A DNA stretch of 64,000 nt from Cristatella mucedo (lineage: Eukaryota; Bryozoa; Phylactolaemata; Cristatellidae). The notes beneath the pieces were generated by a model. It was not told the origin of the DNA. It ran no database searches and saw nothing but the letters and a program-made list of their open reading frames with translations. The DNA is taken from the NCBI GenBank assembly GCA_009760855.2, contig WPIO01000053.1, positions 2,375,501 to 2,439,500 on the forward strand, given 5' to 3'. Both the position numbers and the translations under genes were made by a program. Positions 62,101 through 64,000 of the stretch are shown piece after piece (the first letter of the stretch is position 1; every line of letters begins with the position of its first letter).

Positions 62101-63878
62101 CAACAGTCTTAAAGCAGAGGAATATAACAGCTCATATAGTGTCCATACAGAACCTGAGGGCACGAGAAGGCTGAAACTGGTGCAGCAGGTCAGCTCGGTA
62201 TGAAGGGCCAAGCCGTGGCGGGCCTTGTGGGTCAGTATAAGAACTCTGCATTCGTTGATCAACCGACAGCCATCCAAGCTTTTTCAGGAAAGCAGACACA
62301 TGGTCAAACCTCTGGGATTTGTCAACTAGCCTTGCAGTCAACTTGCCATATTCCGCACTAGTTACAGTGGCCTGGTGGCTTTTCTTGGTAACCCGCCACA
62401 ATGGAATTTTAATAATATAGCCGAGGCAGAACGTGAGAGCCAGTTACACTTTTTGCGAGCCGCTCTCGTAGACAGCCCATAATCTTAGATGGAGTTCTGA
62501 CGTGATTGCTAGCTGTCAAAGCCATCTCATTAAAGAAATTTTCAAAGTTTAGGCTTCGGTCAAAGACGACACCCGAATTCTAGCACACGGCGACGGTCGC
62601 TCAAGATCGTCACCGAAAAAGAAAAGCCACTTATTCTGGTCTTCTCGTCCGGCCATATCCTCAGGTTGTCTTATTAGTAGCAGTTTCCTTTTTATCGTCA
62701 TTTAGTTTAAGGAAATTTGCCGCATTCGTGATCGAATGTCTGCATGGCGAGCATTCAGTTTATCAGTCGCTGAAGCAGATCCTGAAACTTAAATGACAAA
62801 TGCAGCTACGTATTATAAGCATAAAATTGATACTTATTCCATGGGCCCAAATCACTTTTGCCAGAGGTTGAGTGTAAATAAAAAACATCAACAGACCGAG
62901 GAGGGATCCACATATAAATATATATATATATATATAATTCATTTGTATAGCGCCCTAAGAGAACTTAATCTCTATTCAGGTGCTTCACATATGCCTCCGG
63001 GGCTCGAGCCCACGACCTCAGCCAGACCTGGGTTGCGGCGAGCACCTTAACCGATAGACCAAACCAGCTCGGCATTACCTTTGAGGGACTCCACAGGTGA
63101 CTGATCTCATTGGTGAGACCTTACCCCCATACGACGCGTATCGTGCACGATCGGATAAGTACGATTTAAACAACGCCAGTTCGTCTTCTGCCAGTACGAT
63201 CGGTTTTTCAATAGTTTAATTATGATATCGTTATCAATAATGTCTAAGGCAGCTGATGGAGCTAGCAGAGCTTGGGCAGCGATATTCCCGTCATCGTTGC
63301 TGCATATGTGATTGCTTGCCCGGAGGACAGCAGTTTCAGTGGAGTGCTGCCGCTAAGAGCCCGATTAAAGTTTTTCTCATGTTTCATTCTTTTCAATGTG
63401 TGCTACCAGCTGCTTGGTGACAATTCTTCAAGAATCTTTGAAAAAACAAGAAGGTAAACCAAGCGATAGTTTGCATGGATCTCTGTATCTAAACCAAACT
63501 TTTTAATTATCAGTCTAATGATTGCCCATTTAAAGGACTTTGGTACAACCCCCTTTTCCAGAGAAACATAAAGAATCTCAGTTATGGCTAGACTAAGTTT
63601 GTCTTCAGGAAACGAGCTCTTTTTTACTAGATCTTTTTAAGGTAACCACATCGCATGCAGAAACCTCAGAAAATCTCCTAAGAAAGATCACAGGTAGCGA
63701 TTCAGCAATTCCTTTAGATGGAAAGGGTTTTATGGAGGCACGAATGTACACATTTCTTTCAGCGAAGAAGGCTGGAAAATTTTTGGCTGAGCCGTTAATA
63801 TCTGGGGAGTGAGACAACTCCTAAGCGTAATGTTCACTACATCACTGAAGGTATCAAGGCTATCGGTCGAGTCAGGGT

Positions 63879-63914
<36 letters not shown>

Positions 63915-64000
63915 GTAATAATGTATTTAAATAACACCGTCAGATAACTCAGTTTTTTCTAGCCACTTTGCATTTGCTGCAAGGGAAGTGCGATCGAATG

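Overview
The window is eukaryotic nuclear DNA. It has short spliced exons with GT/AG junctions, long repeat-filled introns, tRNA-headed SINEs, many dead CR1/L2-type non-LTR retrotransposons, a hAT transposon, long dinucleotide tracts, and a complete Polinton/Maverick (polintovirus-like) DNA element. This mix suggests an invertebrate animal. I cannot name the species.

Layout: (1) 0.6-14.7 kb, plus strand: a nine-exon SLC30A/ZnT1-type zinc transporter gene. All exons join in phase to an uninterrupted 525-residue protein, with several LINE/SINE pieces in the introns. (2) 14.7-23.3 kb: intergenic repeats (CA and TC microsatellites, two SINE families, LINE fragments, a decayed hAT transposase). 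(3) 23,361-46,210: an AT-rich Polinton with about 310-bp terminal inverted repeats of roughly 97% identity. It carries protein-primed DNA polymerase B, retroviral-type integrase, packaging ATPase, double-jelly-roll major capsid protein, two penton-like proteins, a PLA2-domain protein, a lambda-exonuclease-like nuclease, an HNH-AP2 endonuclease, zinc-ribbon proteins, several unknown genes and four genes with phage-tail-fibre-like repeats. (4) 46.2-54 kb: more LINE copies, an 18-bp minisatellite, and a duplicated composite repeat with a long TC tract. (5) 54.1-55.8 kb, minus strand: the last two exons of a second ZnT1-like gene, convergent with the first. (6) 56-64 kb: LINE and SINE debris.

The Polinton genes form a virion and replication module: PolB copies the genome, integrase inserts it, and MCP, pentons, packaging ATPase and PLA2/pVI-like proteins would build a particle, with the fibre-like proteins as candidate attachment proteins. 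Most larger genes carry a frameshift or nonsense change, and PolB is split by a LINE, so this copy is dead. The number of breaks is what the TIR divergence predicts. A short motif close to TATAG-(A)AATG sits directly before almost every element gene and serves divergent pairs from as little as 9-10 bp.

Most notable: the fibre-like gene family with shared shafts and different C-terminal heads; the start-codon-adjacent promoter motif; TIRs that contain the start codon and first codons of a gene at each end; the phage-type HNH-AP2 gene; no recognisable adenain-type protease; and the tail-to-tail ZnT1 paralogues.
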